Shown piece after piece: positions 36,326 through 45,691 of a stretch of 64,000 nt of DNA. Below the pieces are notes generated by a model. It made no database searches and was not told the origin of the DNA. It saw only the letters and a list, made by a program, of their open reading frames with translations. The stretch's first letter is position 1. Every line of letters starts with the position of its first letter. Made by a program: the position numbers and the translations under genes. This DNA comes from Bryobacterales bacterium (GTDB lineage: Bacteria; Acidobacteriota; Terriglobia; Bryobacterales; UBA6623): NCBI GenBank assembly GCA_028819235.1, contig JAPPMC010000016.1:1-64000 (forward strand), given 5' to 3'.

Positions 36326-37338
36326 CCCGTATCGGCAGCCATTAGCGGACGTCTTGCCAAACGGGTGTCGCGAATCCGCCATGACCTGCGCTTTCGGAAT
36401 CAGCCAGTCAGCGCTGCTGGAACGCTCTCTTGCCAACGCAGCTAGCCCGAGACCGGTGGGAGTGCCCGGGAGACCAGTGGAGAGCAAGGTTTCATCCCAA
36501 ACCCGGCATGTTCTCCCAACAAACACCTGTGTCAACAAACTCACGGCAGCCGACATCACGGCAGGACCGGATGTTGAGGTGCTCGCGCTTGCGCCCGCCG
36601 ACTCGATACTACCCAAGGATTGGGCGCGCGTCGACGGGGAACCGGTCGAACTCCGCCAACCGCTCAGGTGCCGAGCCCGACTGGGACTTTCTGCTGCACT
36701 TCCTGCGGGACTGCGTCTGCGCTGGCTGTTTCGAACAGCTGGTCGGGCGGGGCCCGAGCCTGCCGAGACCCGAAACCTGGAACGGCGGCGGCAGCCCGAA
36801 GAGCCTGCCAGTGACGCCAGCAGGCCCCCCGGGAAGATTCGCTGCGTGGTCCGTAGGCCCGGAAGGCGGGCCACTTTCGCCGCCGACAACTCGGTGAGAC
36901 CGCCCCCATCCATTGGTGGCCGCCAATGGCCAGCCGTTCAGCCGACCCTCTCTGCGGGCGACCTCTGGAACTGGACCGTTCTCTCTCCCATCCCGTCTAC
37001 TAGGCGACCTTGGCCGCTCGGACAGGAGAAAGCCGTGTTCGGTTCAGCCTGATGCTGCTGGACCCCGCCGCGCCCGCCAAGATAGAGCGGGCCGGCCTCA
37101 TCACGGGTAGCACCCCCACAGCAGGCATCTCCGGATTCCTCCGGCACTTCGGGTGGGGCTACCACTTCGCTGAGGTCTACCGGATGCCCCCTAGGCCTAC
37201 CGGAACCTGCGTCCGCCGCCGAAGTCGACAGGGTTCTCCTGCGATCGGACCGATGTTGCGCGGCAGGCTCCCAGGTCTGAACCAATTCGGGCCGTCGAGG
37301 CCCTCGGGCGCACCGAATAGCCGAATAGAGGAAATCCA
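36326..37338 (+). pseudogene. Decayed copy of the N-terminal region of the following TPR gene
   Basis: Fragments in shifting plus-strand frames resemble the N-terminal domain of the 37339 protein. VEVLALAPADSILPKDWARVDGEPVELRQ (about 36573-36660) parallels QVYGLVLADSLLQSDWPRIEAELGGLRK. SRVRFSLMLLDP and TGSTPTAGISGFLRHFGWGYHFAEVY (about 37028-37180) parallel YRLRFSYMPLD and TGGTVVGNVSGFLQHFELESRFIEV. Between them no continuous frame exists. It is best read as a tandem paralogue that has lost its reading frame and its C-terminal TPR part. The last bases include the GAGGAAAT ribosome-binding site of the intact gene. Confidence 0.6.
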
Positions 37339-40300
37339 ATGAGAATCGACTGTGCACGCATCGTGGCCATGTTGATTGCGGTTGGCGTCGCTGTCCCGGA
37401 ATCGGGCGGCCAGCCGGTCCTGCTTGAGATGCCAGCGCTTGAGGAAACCGAACGCGAAGACCCGGCGGACGGCGAACTGCACGAGGGGGAACCCGTGATT
37501 CTCCCGACCGACGTGCCCCCAACGTTTGAGGTGGACACACTTGCTGGCAAGAAAACGGTGACCGGGTTCGAGGTCGAACCAATCAGTCAAGTCTACGGAC
37601 TGGTCCTCGCCGACTCGCTACTGCAATCGGACTGGCCCCGGATAGAAGCGGAATTGGGTGGACTGCGGAAGGGACTAGGCCGCCGGGCCCGGTTGATGCT
37701 GGCCATTGCATCCGGATCGGAACTCCGGATCCGAGGACCATTTCAAACGTCCGAACAACTGCGACGCGAAATCCGCGCGGCCCGACCGCCCGAGCCGGAG
37801 TCGGCCCCAGAGGCAGGCGCGTCGGTGCCGACCGAAGGCGCGCCAGCGCCGGAGACCCCGGCGCTGGAAGAGGATCGGGCCGATGGGGACGCGGAAGCTT
37901 CCCCGATCGCGATCGACGAGGTCAGGCAGACTCCTGCCCAGGCAAGGGAGCAAGCCGCGATCGCTGCCCTGCGCCTCTACCAGCAGATCGGCGAAGCCGC
38001 AGCAGTCCTCGGCTGCGATTGGCCTGCCTTGCTGGTTGTGGGCAGACTCCCTGATCTGAGAGGGGCACTGGCCCTCCCAACCGCGGCGTACCTTACGGAC
38101 CGCATGAGGGCGTACCGATTGCGGTTCAGCTATATGCCGCTGGATCGCTTGGCCATTCCCGCCGCCGACCTGGCCAGCTTCGTTACCGGCGGCACCGTCG
38201 TCGGTAACGTCTCAGGATTCTTGCAGCACTTCGAACTAGAATCCCGCTTCATCGAGGTCGGTTGGGATGATCCCGTGCCGAGGGAGGGCTATCACTTCCA
38301 TTCCGCCCGGATTCGCGACACCGCGACCGGGAGGACTTGGACTGCCCCGTCCGTGTCGCCGGGATGGAGGGTCCCTAGACTCACAGCTCTCGTGGATTTC
38401 TTCCCGCGAGTCACCGATGTGGCCAAGGCTGTCGTCGCGGATTCCGCGGATTCCGTTTGGATCGAGGCCAAGTTTGAGACCCTTGAAGCAATCAACCCCT
38501 CAGACGAAGCTCTCTTGGAAGCGCAAATCCGGTTCGGAAGGCGAAACGGGGACTGGGAGTCGCTGGCGGTCGCTTGGCGCAGGCTCTCGGAGATCCGGCC
38601 GGCGGACCCGGGCGCGTTCTCCAGCCTGGGGTCGGTCCTCGTCCGTTTGCAGAGATGGGCCGATGCGGAGCCTGCTTTCGCGCGGCTCAGGGAACTCAGG
38701 CCCGAGGATCCTCAGGCCGCCGAGGCTCTGGGTCGCGTGCACGAGCGGATGGGGAACCACTGGCGCGCGCTGGAACTGTTCGACGAGAGCTTGGCCATCG
38801 ATCCCTCGAACCAGGCGCTTTGGTTCCTCAAGGCGGACACTGCGAGAAGGTCCGGCGCGACTGACGTCGTGCTAGAAGCCTTGGAGAAGGGTGTGCAACT
38901 GCCATCGCCCCCTCACGCGAGGCGCGCCGAGTTGATCCGACTTTACCTGGAGACCGGACAGACGGAAGAGGCGTCGGACCAGATCGAACTGGGCGCGGAT
39001 CAGGCAGGAGCTGATTCGGCACCCTTGGGGGTCTACGCCCAGTTTTGGGAGGAGATTGGACGTCCGGAAGAAGCGCTGGCGCTTTGGGAACGAGCGGCAG
39101 GTGCCGATCCGGCATCGGAGCCCGCGGCGTCCGCGTCAGCGAGGTTGCACTTCTCCCTCGGCAGGCCGGAGCGGGCCAATGCCATCGCGGAGCCCGCGGT
39201 TCGCCGGTTTCCGGATTCCGCCCGGCTACACCTGACGCTCGCCCGGTCGCTTGAGGCCCTGCACCGCCACTACGAGCTGCGCGCGGTCTTGCACGCCGGA
39301 GTAGAGAGTGTGCCATCGGACCTAGAGCTGTTGGCTTACCGCGCCCGTGTCGAGGACACCTTCGGAGACGGAGCGCCCGCCGCATACCGGGCGCTTGCGG
39401 AAAGACTCAGTCCCGGCAATGACGGCGACGAGCTGGAGGCCGTCTTGGAGCGCGGGTTCAAGGTCGCCCTCAGGCACGAAGACATGGCGGAGGCGCGCTG
39501 GTTCGCCGACATGGCTTCCGGACGGAATCTGCCCTTGGCGGATCTCCTACCTGCAGAAGCCGGCGACGAGGCGGAAGAGGTCGCGGTTCTTGGGGGAACT
39601 CGGGCACTGGCGTACTTCGCAAACGCGAACGCATCCGCCGCCCCTGCGACGTTCTTTCGCGAATACTGCCGACCGGTCGTCTACGCTGCCTCGCGCAGCA
39701 AGCAAGTGCACGAGCAGCTTACCCGGCGATTCGGGCTCTACTTCGAGACAATCCGCAAGCTGTGGGCCCTGCGCGACGCGTCGGCTGAGCACGAAGCCAA
39801 GATCACGCTATCGGTCGAGGACCGCCCGTCGCTGCGCAAGACGCGGAAAGTGCTCGGTTTGCTGGGATGGCGCCTCAAGAGTGGCAAGAGTGGGTATTCG
39901 CTGCAGCCGATCGAAAGCGAGGCCGGAGCCGAGCGCCAAGAGATCGGCTCCGCTCTTCAGATCGACGAGATCGCGATTCAAGAGTCGCTGCGGACCACCC
40001 AGCCGTACATTCTGCGGATCCGCAGCGATTCCGTTCCTCTCGTTCTGGGCAAGGACGTCTGGCGATCGGAGTTGTACCCGGGAGAGGCATTGGCCGGGGG
40101 CTTCGCCGAAGCTGTCATCAGGGACCCGAGGATTGGTGCGGCTTACATCGGGATCAGCCAGATGCATGCCGGAGCCGCCCGGGCGGTGGTTGAGAGCGTC
40201 GGGCTCAAGCGGCTCGTTACGCGCTACTCGAACGTACTTCTGATGCACGGGTCTTCTCTCTCGGTTGAGAACGGAGTGGCCGACGTCCCGGGAGGCGTGG

Positions 40301-42522
40301 ATGCCCATTCCCTTTGGACGAACCTCGTGGGGGCATCCCCCCGCGACCCGGACCGGTTCCTACCAAGACTCCTCAGGAAGGAAGAAGGGCGGCTTCTCGG
40401 CTACTACTCCGCGCTCGGCCAGCTGGACGATGCCCGGCGGCGATTCTTCACGCAGAGCGCGGTGCGGATGGGTCGGTTCTTCGAACTGTACAAGACAGCA
40501 CCCGAGTTCCGGGAGGGTGGGCGGATGAAGGTCCGCCAGAGCCCGTATCTGGAACTGCTCCGCGAACTTCCCATGGACACGGATGGCAAGGTCGTCCTTC
40601 CCGGCGGGGCCGAGATCTGGATGGTCGCCAAGGGAGAGGCGGATGCCAGCCGGCTGGCCCGCCGGATTCGCAGAAAGGTCGTGCCGGATGTTGAGGACGA
40701 GATTCTGGTACGGCTGGCTAGGACTAAGTTCCAGACACCGACCGGGCCGCGCTCGCAGGTGGACAAGTTCCTCGCCACCGCCTGTCTGGACTTAATGCGT
40801 AGCGAGGCGATGGACGGGATGACCGCACTGAACTTCGCGCAGCTGTTCGGCCAGTACGAGTCCGCCTTTCCGTACTTCGCGACGCTCTCTGGCATGCAGT
40901 CAGAACATGTGCGGAGGTTCTTAAGCTTCGCCCGAAGCTTGGAGCAGCTCGACGCTATCGGTCGCAATCGTATTCTGGCTCTGTTTCACTCCCTTACAGA
41001 GATTCTCTGCCTAGCGCAGCTCGAAGGTCATTTGTCCGAGGAAACTGCGGCAGACCTGTTCGGAGCGATGTGCCTTCGGCTCAGTAGGGCGAGCGACGCA
41101 ACGGCCGCCAGCGACGCTGCGCTGGAGACCGTTGAAGGCATCCTAGCCGCCAACGTCCGGTCCAAGCTCGCTGGCGATGCTGATCACCTAATCCGCATGG
41201 CGCTCAACGTAGAGTCCGATGATTTGCGGCGCGAGGAGTTTACGCAAGTGCTGCGGCTACAGCGCGTGCCTACCCTGAGCTCACTTCTGCAAGTGCGGGA
41301 CGCCACGCTTGCACTCGCTTCGGGGACCGACAGCCGCACGGGTCCCCTGGACTCTCTAGATGCGGGGATCCGGAGCATTCCGGTCGTTGCGACCACCAAC
41401 GCCATGGGATTCCGTGACGAGGAGAAACGCCTCATCATGGGCTTCGGGCTATTGGAGGCCAAGCAGGTCCACAACCGTCTGTCGCGGGCGGCAGCCCGCC
41501 GCAAAGTGCGCCTCCCAGAACTGCAGCGGCTTGGCGCAAACCTGCGAGGCAAGCTGCTGCCTCAGGTGGGTGTGGCTCTCGCGGGGATAGTTTACGCATA
41601 CTACCTGCGGCCTGACGACCTCCCGATCGCCGAAGATCCCCTGTTCTTGCGTAAACACAAGTTCTATAAATTCTCCACCGAGTTTCAACGCAACTTCTTT
41701 CCCCGGGGTGTTCTGAGCGGAATTGGGGAGGATACCGGCCCCTTTGTCATGGGCGGATTCGCAGACTTCGCCGACACCGCAGGCCATGTCGCCAAGTTCC
41801 GGATGCGCAGCATAGACCACGACGCGCAGGCGCTGGTTCGGGTGCAATTGGGATCGCTTCGGTCCACGCAGTGGCAAGAATTGCGGGATACCGACATGCG
41901 CCGCTTCGCAATGACAGCGCTGCTCGGGCGCGAACAGGTCGTGTCGGCTGCCACAGATTACGAGGCGCGTTCGGTGCTTCTGCACGCTGCTGCCGGGCTA
42001 CTCTCCGTAAGCCGGACTCGGCAATTGCTCGCATCCCTCGCGAGCCGTAGCTGGGGTGATACCTGGACACTGCTTTCATTAGCCGACCTCTATCAAATCG
42101 GCTTGGCCGTTAGCCTTGATCCGACGAGCAGCGAGAGCACAGACTCTCCCGTTGCCAAGGCACTCCAGTCTCTGCCCTCGATCCCCGACGCTCGCCGTCG
42201 CATGGACCTAGTTGGCAGCATTCGGCCGCGAACGTACGGTTACTCACGCCCGCGGATCTGGACAGACCCACCGTACGAGGAATACGAGCGCTACATGTCG
42301 GACACCGCGATGGCGGAGAGGGCGGCAGAACTGAAGCTCTACCTGATCCGGGCGGCGGACGCGCGGAGCTTACCCGTCGAAAGGCTCGCGAGGGTGGCCG
42401 AACAAGTCGCCCGCCGCGTTCTCTCGATGGTTGACATGGGAGACTTCTGGGATTGGCGGTCAGTCCTAGAGACCTTTGATCAGGCAACAGGTTTGGTCTT
42501 GGACGAGGTGCTTGCACAATGA
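37339..42522 (+). CDS. Giant TPR-repeat protein of unknown function
   Basis: 1727 aa with a GAGGA element 6 nt before the ATG. A signal peptide is likely at 1-24 (RIDCARIVAMLIAVGVAVPESGG). A beta-rich domain with VYGLVLADSLLQSDWPRIEAELGGLRKGL follows, then a Pro/Ala/Glu linker at about 147-195. About 390-680 is a series of tetratricopeptide repeats, for example WADAEPAFARLRELRPEDPQ then AAEALGRVHERMGNHWRALE. The remaining thousand residues are mostly helical and unassigned. They include SVPLVLGKDVWRSELYPGEAL, GAAYIGISQMHAGAARAV and FDQATGLVLDEVLAQ. The stop overlaps the start of the VWA gene by 4 bp. TPR and VWA partners are typical of protein-binding scaffolds; a periplasmic or surface complex is inferred. 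Confidence 0.8.
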   Translation: MRIDCARIVAMLIAVGVAVPESGGQPVLLEMPALEETEREDPADGELHEGEPVILPTDVPPTFEVDTLAGKKTVTGFEVEPISQVYGLVLADSLLQSDWPRIEAELGGLRKGLGRRARLMLAIASGSELRIRGPFQTSEQLRREIRAARPPEPESAPEAGASVPTEGAPAPETPALEEDRADGDAEASPIAIDEVRQTPAQAREQAAIAALRLYQQIGEAAAVLGCDWPALLVVGRLPDLRGALALPTAAYLTDRMRAYRLRFSYMPLDRLAIPAADLASFVTGGTVVGNVSGFLQHFELESRFIEVGWDDPVPREGYHFHSARIRDTATGRTWTAPSVSPGWRVPRLTALVDFFPRVTDVAKAVVADSADSVWIEAKFETLEAINPSDEALLEAQIRFGRRNGDWESLAVAWRRLSEIRPADPGAFSSLGSVLVRLQRWADAEPAFARLRELRPEDPQAAEALGRVHERMGNHWRALELFDESLAIDPSNQALWFLKADTARRSGATDVVLEALEKGVQLPSPPHARRAELIRLYLETGQTEEASDQIELGADQAGADSAPLGVYAQFWEEIGRPEEALALWERAAGADPASEPAASASARLHFSLGRPERANAIAEPAVRRFPDSARLHLTLARSLEALHRHYELRAVLHAGVESVPSDLELLAYRARVEDTFGDGAPAAYRALAERLSPGNDGDELEAVLERGFKVALRHEDMAEARWFADMASGRNLPLADLLPAEAGDEAEEVAVLGGTRALAYFANANASAAPATFFREYCRPVVYAASRSKQVHEQLTRRFGLYFETIRKLWALRDASAEHEAKITLSVEDRPSLRKTRKVLGLLGWRLKSGKSGYSLQPIESEAGAERQEIGSALQIDEIAIQESLRTTQPYILRIRSDSVPLVLGKDVWRSELYPGEALAGGFAEAVIRDPRIGAAYIGISQMHAGAARAVVESVGLKRLVTRYSNVLLMHGSSLSVENGVADVPGGVDAHSLWTNLVGASPRDPDRFLPRLLRKEEGRLLGYYSALGQLDDARRRFFTQSAVRMGRFFELYKTAPEFREGGRMKVRQSPYLELLRELPMDTDGKVVLPGGAEIWMVAKGEADASRLARRIRRKVVPDVEDEILVRLARTKFQTPTGPRSQVDKFLATACLDLMRSEAMDGMTALNFAQLFGQYESAFPYFATLSGMQSEHVRRFLSFARSLEQLDAIGRNRILALFHSLTEILCLAQLEGHLSEETAADLFGAMCLRLSRASDATAASDAALETVEGILAANVRSKLAGDADHLIRMALNVESDDLRREEFTQVLRLQRVPTLSSLLQVRDATLALASGTDSRTGPLDSLDAGIRSIPVVATTNAMGFRDEEKRLIMGFGLLEAKQVHNRLSRAAARRKVRLPELQRLGANLRGKLLPQVGVALAGIVYAYYLRPDDLPIAEDPLFLRKHKFYKFSTEFQRNFFPRGVLSGIGEDTGPFVMGGFADFADTAGHVAKFRMRSIDHDAQALVRVQLGSLRSTQWQELRDTDMRRFAMTALLGREQVVSAATDYEARSVLLHAAAGLLSVSRTRQLLASLASRSWGDTWTLLSLADLYQIGLAVSLDPTSSESTDSPVAKALQSLPSIPDARRRMDLVGSIRPRTYGYSRPRIWTDPPYEEYERYMSDTAMAERAAELKLYLIRAADARSLPVERLARVAEQVARRVLSMVDMGDFWDWRSVLETFDQATGLVLDEVLAQ

Positions 42523-43433
42523 CGGGATTCAGCTGTTTGGCGCTCACTACAGGCTTAGCGTTGTTGGCCTGGACCAGTTCGCGCCCTGCCGTCGCACAGA
42601 GTCTTGAGGCCAGTGCGGTCCAGACGGATGTGGACTTTTCGTCAGAGGTGCGGCTGGTCCAGATTAACGCCACCGTGTCGGATGGAAAGCGAAAATACGT
42701 GCGTGGGCTCACCGCGGAAAACTTCCGGATCTTCGACAATGGCGAGCCTCGGAAGATCTCTGCCTTTGAAGCGGACAACTCCGGTTTCTCGTGTGCTCTG
42801 CTGTTGGACAGCACCGGTAGCATGAAGCGAGTGCTTCCCACGCTGAAGCGGGCACTGCTCGAGTTCATCGACTCGCTGCGGACGAACGACGCCGTTGCGG
42901 TGTACGCATTCAGCACGCAGCTGGAGCACTTGCAGGAGTTGACCCTTGATAAGGACGAAGTCAAGCGAGCAGTGCTGATGACACGCGCTGCGGGTGCCAC
43001 GGCGCTGTTTGACTCAATCTACCGGGTTGTGAACGACCTCAATGCGATCGACGGGAAGAAGGCCCTGCTGGTGTTCACTGACGGAGACGATAACGCCAGC
43101 GTGCTCAATGCCCGGTCAGCGGTCAGGCAGGCCCGCGAGATCGGCGTACCGGTGTTCGCCGCGGCGCAAGGGGGTGCACTGGAAAACAAGGACCTGCTGA
43201 AGCAGATCCGGGAGCTTGCGGAATCCACCGGAGGCCTCGCCTTCGAGATGCGGAAGAGTGGGCAAGCGAAGAAAATCTTCAGAGTGATATCCGATTCGCT
43301 GAAGCACGGCTATCTGCTGGCGTTCCATGCGCCCCAAGTTTCGGCAAGGCACTGGAGGCGTATTCAAGTGACCGTTCCTAGCGTCAAGCGTGCCCGTGTT
43401 CGAGCCAAGACCGGATACCAAGCGATGCCATAG
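42519..43433 (+). CDS. Secreted VWA protein (VWFA-related Acidobacterial type)
   Basis: 304 aa. The N-terminal leader (FSCLALTTGLALLAWTSSRPAVAQ) is a signal peptide. The short domain VRLVQINATVSDGKRKYVRGLTAENFRIFDNGEPRKISAFE is characteristic of the Acidobacterial VWFA-related family. The VWA fold has MIDAS residues DSTGS (in LLLDSTGSMKRV), the Thr in AAGATALFDSIY and the Asp in LVFTDGDDN. It should bind a divalent cation and a protein partner. Its ATG overlaps the TPR gene stop, so the two products are made together and are probably physical partners (inference). Confidence 0.9.
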   Translation: MTGFSCLALTTGLALLAWTSSRPAVAQSLEASAVQTDVDFSSEVRLVQINATVSDGKRKYVRGLTAENFRIFDNGEPRKISAFEADNSGFSCALLLDSTGSMKRVLPTLKRALLEFIDSLRTNDAVAVYAFSTQLEHLQELTLDKDEVKRAVLMTRAAGATALFDSIYRVVNDLNAIDGKKALLVFTDGDDNASVLNARSAVRQAREIGVPVFAAAQGGALENKDLLKQIRELAESTGGLAFEMRKSGQAKKIFRVISDSLKHGYLLAFHAPQVSARHWRRIQVTVPSVKRARVRAKTGYQAMP

Positions 43434-43946
43434 GGCACCGTCACTTCAGGCAGGGGTGTTCGGGGAAACGTGCTTCCGTACGCTCGGGTGCGTAAGCCCC
43501 CTGAATGTTCAATCTAGTGCCAACGATAGCTTTTCCCTAGCCATCATGACGGTTGCAGCGGAAATGGAAAGCGTTCGAGTGAAGCGTGAGAACTGCGGAA
43601 GGACGACTCGTGACAGGTCCCGACCGATCGATCAGAATCGAGATCTGCCGATATGGGTGTGTTGGAAAGGGCAATGCCTGCAGCTTCTGTGAGACACCAC
43701 GCTTGCGGGAACCTGTTCCCGCGCCGCCACCTACATCATCTTGGGTAGATCGAGGGCCGCGGCAAACTTGCCACGCATCTGGCGAATAGCAAGCCGGTGA
43801 ACAATGCCTTGGCAAAGACCCCCTGCACACACTGGAAGCCGATCCTCAACGCTAGACCGCCAACATCCGATTCACTCTCTCTGGCCTGTCTAGGTGCGAC
43901 CAGCACGGCCACCCCTCGAACGCTAAGCAGCATGAACTTGTAATAA
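43434..43946. other. Intergenic region after the VWA gene
   Basis: No gene seen. TTCAGGCAGGGG at about 43446 and CCCCCTGAA at about 43497 could pair as a long-loop stem downstream of the VWA stop, but there is no T-tract; a terminator is possible but weakly supported. Confidence 0.35.
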
Positions 43947-44687
43947 TTACGGCCAACACTCGGATACTATTTGAGTAGTTGTTGTTCTGGCGGCTGACCG
44001 TATCGCATCGGTCACAAGTCCTAAAACACCCGAATCAGTAGTGGTTACACAATAGCCCACTGCAGTAGGTTGACCACCTGCCGATTGGTACTTCCCGTCA
44101 AGATGTAAAGTGAATTGAGAAGCCCTCAACGTAAGGTTCGATCCAAAGTCTCGGAAGTGATCGCTCAAATGAAGTACAACTTCATCGCCATCGAATCGGT
44201 AACCGATACAGGAATATTCTACGGTTCCAGACACTGGGTTGCCAATCATATCCCCCCAAGAAAAGCCAATAGCTAGACCCTGAAAACTTTCTGCTAGCAA
44301 TGAAGTCCATTCGGAGACTGTTTCTTTCAAAACATCGGAGATTGAACTCCCTTCCGACCCGCCACCAGAACCTGCACCAAGGTTGACGAACTCCACTACC
44401 AACTCAGCCGAGGACCCCAATCCACCGCGGTGATTCCAAGTCTGCGTTTCGGTGCTTACACCAGAAACACGCAACTCGCCAGTATTCGCATCTGCATAGC
44501 TGTAAGGACCCTCAAATCCCGAACCGTTCAGCGCAGTCATACGTATTCTTGCCTGCCAACTACTTACACCACTTGGCAGCGGAACTGTACGACACTCCCA
44601 TTCGTTATACAGTTTAAAATTCTCGAAATTGTGATTTGCTCGCTTCCATATGTCAGTTCCACTTTGATGCGATCTCCATCCTCGCAT
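43947..44687 (-). CDS. Second reading frame of a split hypothetical protein
   Basis: The natural content starts near LYNEWECRTVPLPSGVSSWQ (about 44612); the ATG at 44687 only opens the frame and has no Shine-Dalgarno. Downstream is a beta-rich sequence with Ser/Gly linker (NLGAGSGGGSEGSSIS) and many Thr and Ser residues, ending VSECWP. There is a Cys pair (YSCIGYRFDG and VGYCVTTTD). No family is recognised. It lies -1 relative to the upstream frame 44564-45439 and continues its beta-rich character, so the two are most likely one protein of about 497 aa. GC content is lower than in the flanks. Confidence 0.65.
   Translation of the reverse strand: MRGWRSHQSGTDIWKRANHNFENFKLYNEWECRTVPLPSGVSSWQARIRMTALNGSGFEGPYSYADANTGELRVSGVSTETQTWNHRGGLGSSAELVVEFVNLGAGSGGGSEGSSISDVLKETVSEWTSLLAESFQGLAIGFSWGDMIGNPVSGTVEYSCIGYRFDGDEVVLHLSDHFRDFGSNLTLRASQFTLHLDGKYQSAGGQPTAVGYCVTTTDSGVLGLVTDAIRSAARTTTTQIVSECWP
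44553..44618 (-). promoter_or_regulatory. Candidate -1 ribosomal frameshift site (U_UUA_AAC) with two downstream stems
   Basis: On the minus strand, TTTAAAC occupies 44618-44612 and lies in the zero frame exactly as T TTA AAC. A -1 slip enters the frame that stays open to 43947. AACTGTA/TACAGTT (44614-44608 with 44589-44583) can form a 7-bp stem that partly overlaps the heptamer. CTGCCAA/TTGGCAG (44579-44573 with 44559-44553) forms a second perfect 7-bp stem, whose 13-nt loop contains the zero-frame stop TAA (44566-44564). A single-base indel in the TTTT or AAA run is the competing explanation. Confidence 0.45.
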
Positions 44688-45439
44688 TGATGGTCTCGGG
44701 CACAGATTTCAAGATTCCGATCAGCAGAATCAACTTGAACATCAAATCTCTGGAGAGCAACTGCGTCCTCCAAATCTTCAGATGATCCAGACAGTGGGAC
44801 GTCGATATACCGCGAAGCCCGAAGTGCATAATCTCTGCGAGTGTCGAGAGATCCACTAATCTTGCAGTCCCGACTTGGTGGCAGTGAGACTTGAAGTCTA
44901 GCGAAGCTATTGTGCCCCGTTGCGTCACCGTAAAAATACTCCTCATCGTCGCTGCCTTGGCAGTGAATACGGAAGTACGGTTGGCCTGATCCTCCAATGT
45001 CTGCACCAGAGTAATACATATCGAACACATACGTCTCCCAAATGTCGGCGTCTCTCAACCGGAATCCGTATTCAAACGATGTATCAGTACCTCTGACCGT
45101 GAATTTGGGACTGATAAGTTCGTGAATTCGTGCGAGATACTTAGGTATTAGATTTCCCGGACTTGACGACAGTTCTGATTTCTGGACTGATTTGTTTTTG
45201 GACTTTGACGCAGTCTCGGTTGCGAGCACCTGAGTAGGCAGAAGCCACACTACACCCATAGCGATGATCTGGACGAACTGTTTCACGTTTCGAGGCCGCT
45301 TACTCGTACGCCTCTTGCGTTTAGCGCAAGCTGTTTGACCGATCCCAAAGATCGTTCTCTCCTGATTCTCGGCCAAGTGGCCCGTTGCACGCCGGAGTGC
45401 AATGCGGAGGATGATTAGGATAGCAGGATTCAATCTCAT
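44564..45439 (-). CDS. Hypothetical secreted protein, first frame of a split gene
   Basis: 291 aa to its own stop. A long basic N-terminus (KRKRRTSKRPRNVKQ) is followed by a signal-like hydrophobic segment (FVQIIAMGVVWLLPTQVLA), a Ser/Lys linker and a beta-rich domain with paired Cys (IHCQGSD, RDCKISG, LEICARDHQCEDGD). The last 17 residues (LNCITNGSVVQFRCQVV) follow the slippery heptamer and look unlike the rest. No family is recognised. The start codon is uncertain: the ATG at 45439 lacks a good ribosome-binding site and leaves an unusually long n-region. Confidence 0.65.
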   Translation of the reverse strand: MRLNPAILIILRIALRRATGHLAENQERTIFGIGQTACAKRKRRTSKRPRNVKQFVQIIAMGVVWLLPTQVLATETASKSKNKSVQKSELSSSPGNLIPKYLARIHELISPKFTVRGTDTSFEYGFRLRDADIWETYVFDMYYSGADIGGSGQPYFRIHCQGSDDEEYFYGDATGHNSFARLQVSLPPSRDCKISGSLDTRRDYALRASRYIDVPLSGSSEDLEDAVALQRFDVQVDSADRNLEICARDHQCEDGDRIKVELTYGSEQITISRILNCITNGSVVQFRCQVV

Positions 45440-45691
45440 GGCGCTCTAATCGATTGTAGTATAGCATCGCGGCTACTTTGGTCGAGTAGATGGCGATTTG
45501 GCCAAGGGCAATGGCTGACGAAGTGCCCAGTTACGGGGTGTGCCGGGCACGCAAGTGTCCGTCAGTTTTCGGGGGACGTGCCGTGAGAGCTCCGGACGGC
45601 TGCCCCGTGAGAGGTCCGGCCCGGCGCGTCGGATGCGTCCGCGAGATCTTCCGGGGTACGTGTAGATGGGTGTTTTCGCTAAACTCGGGCC

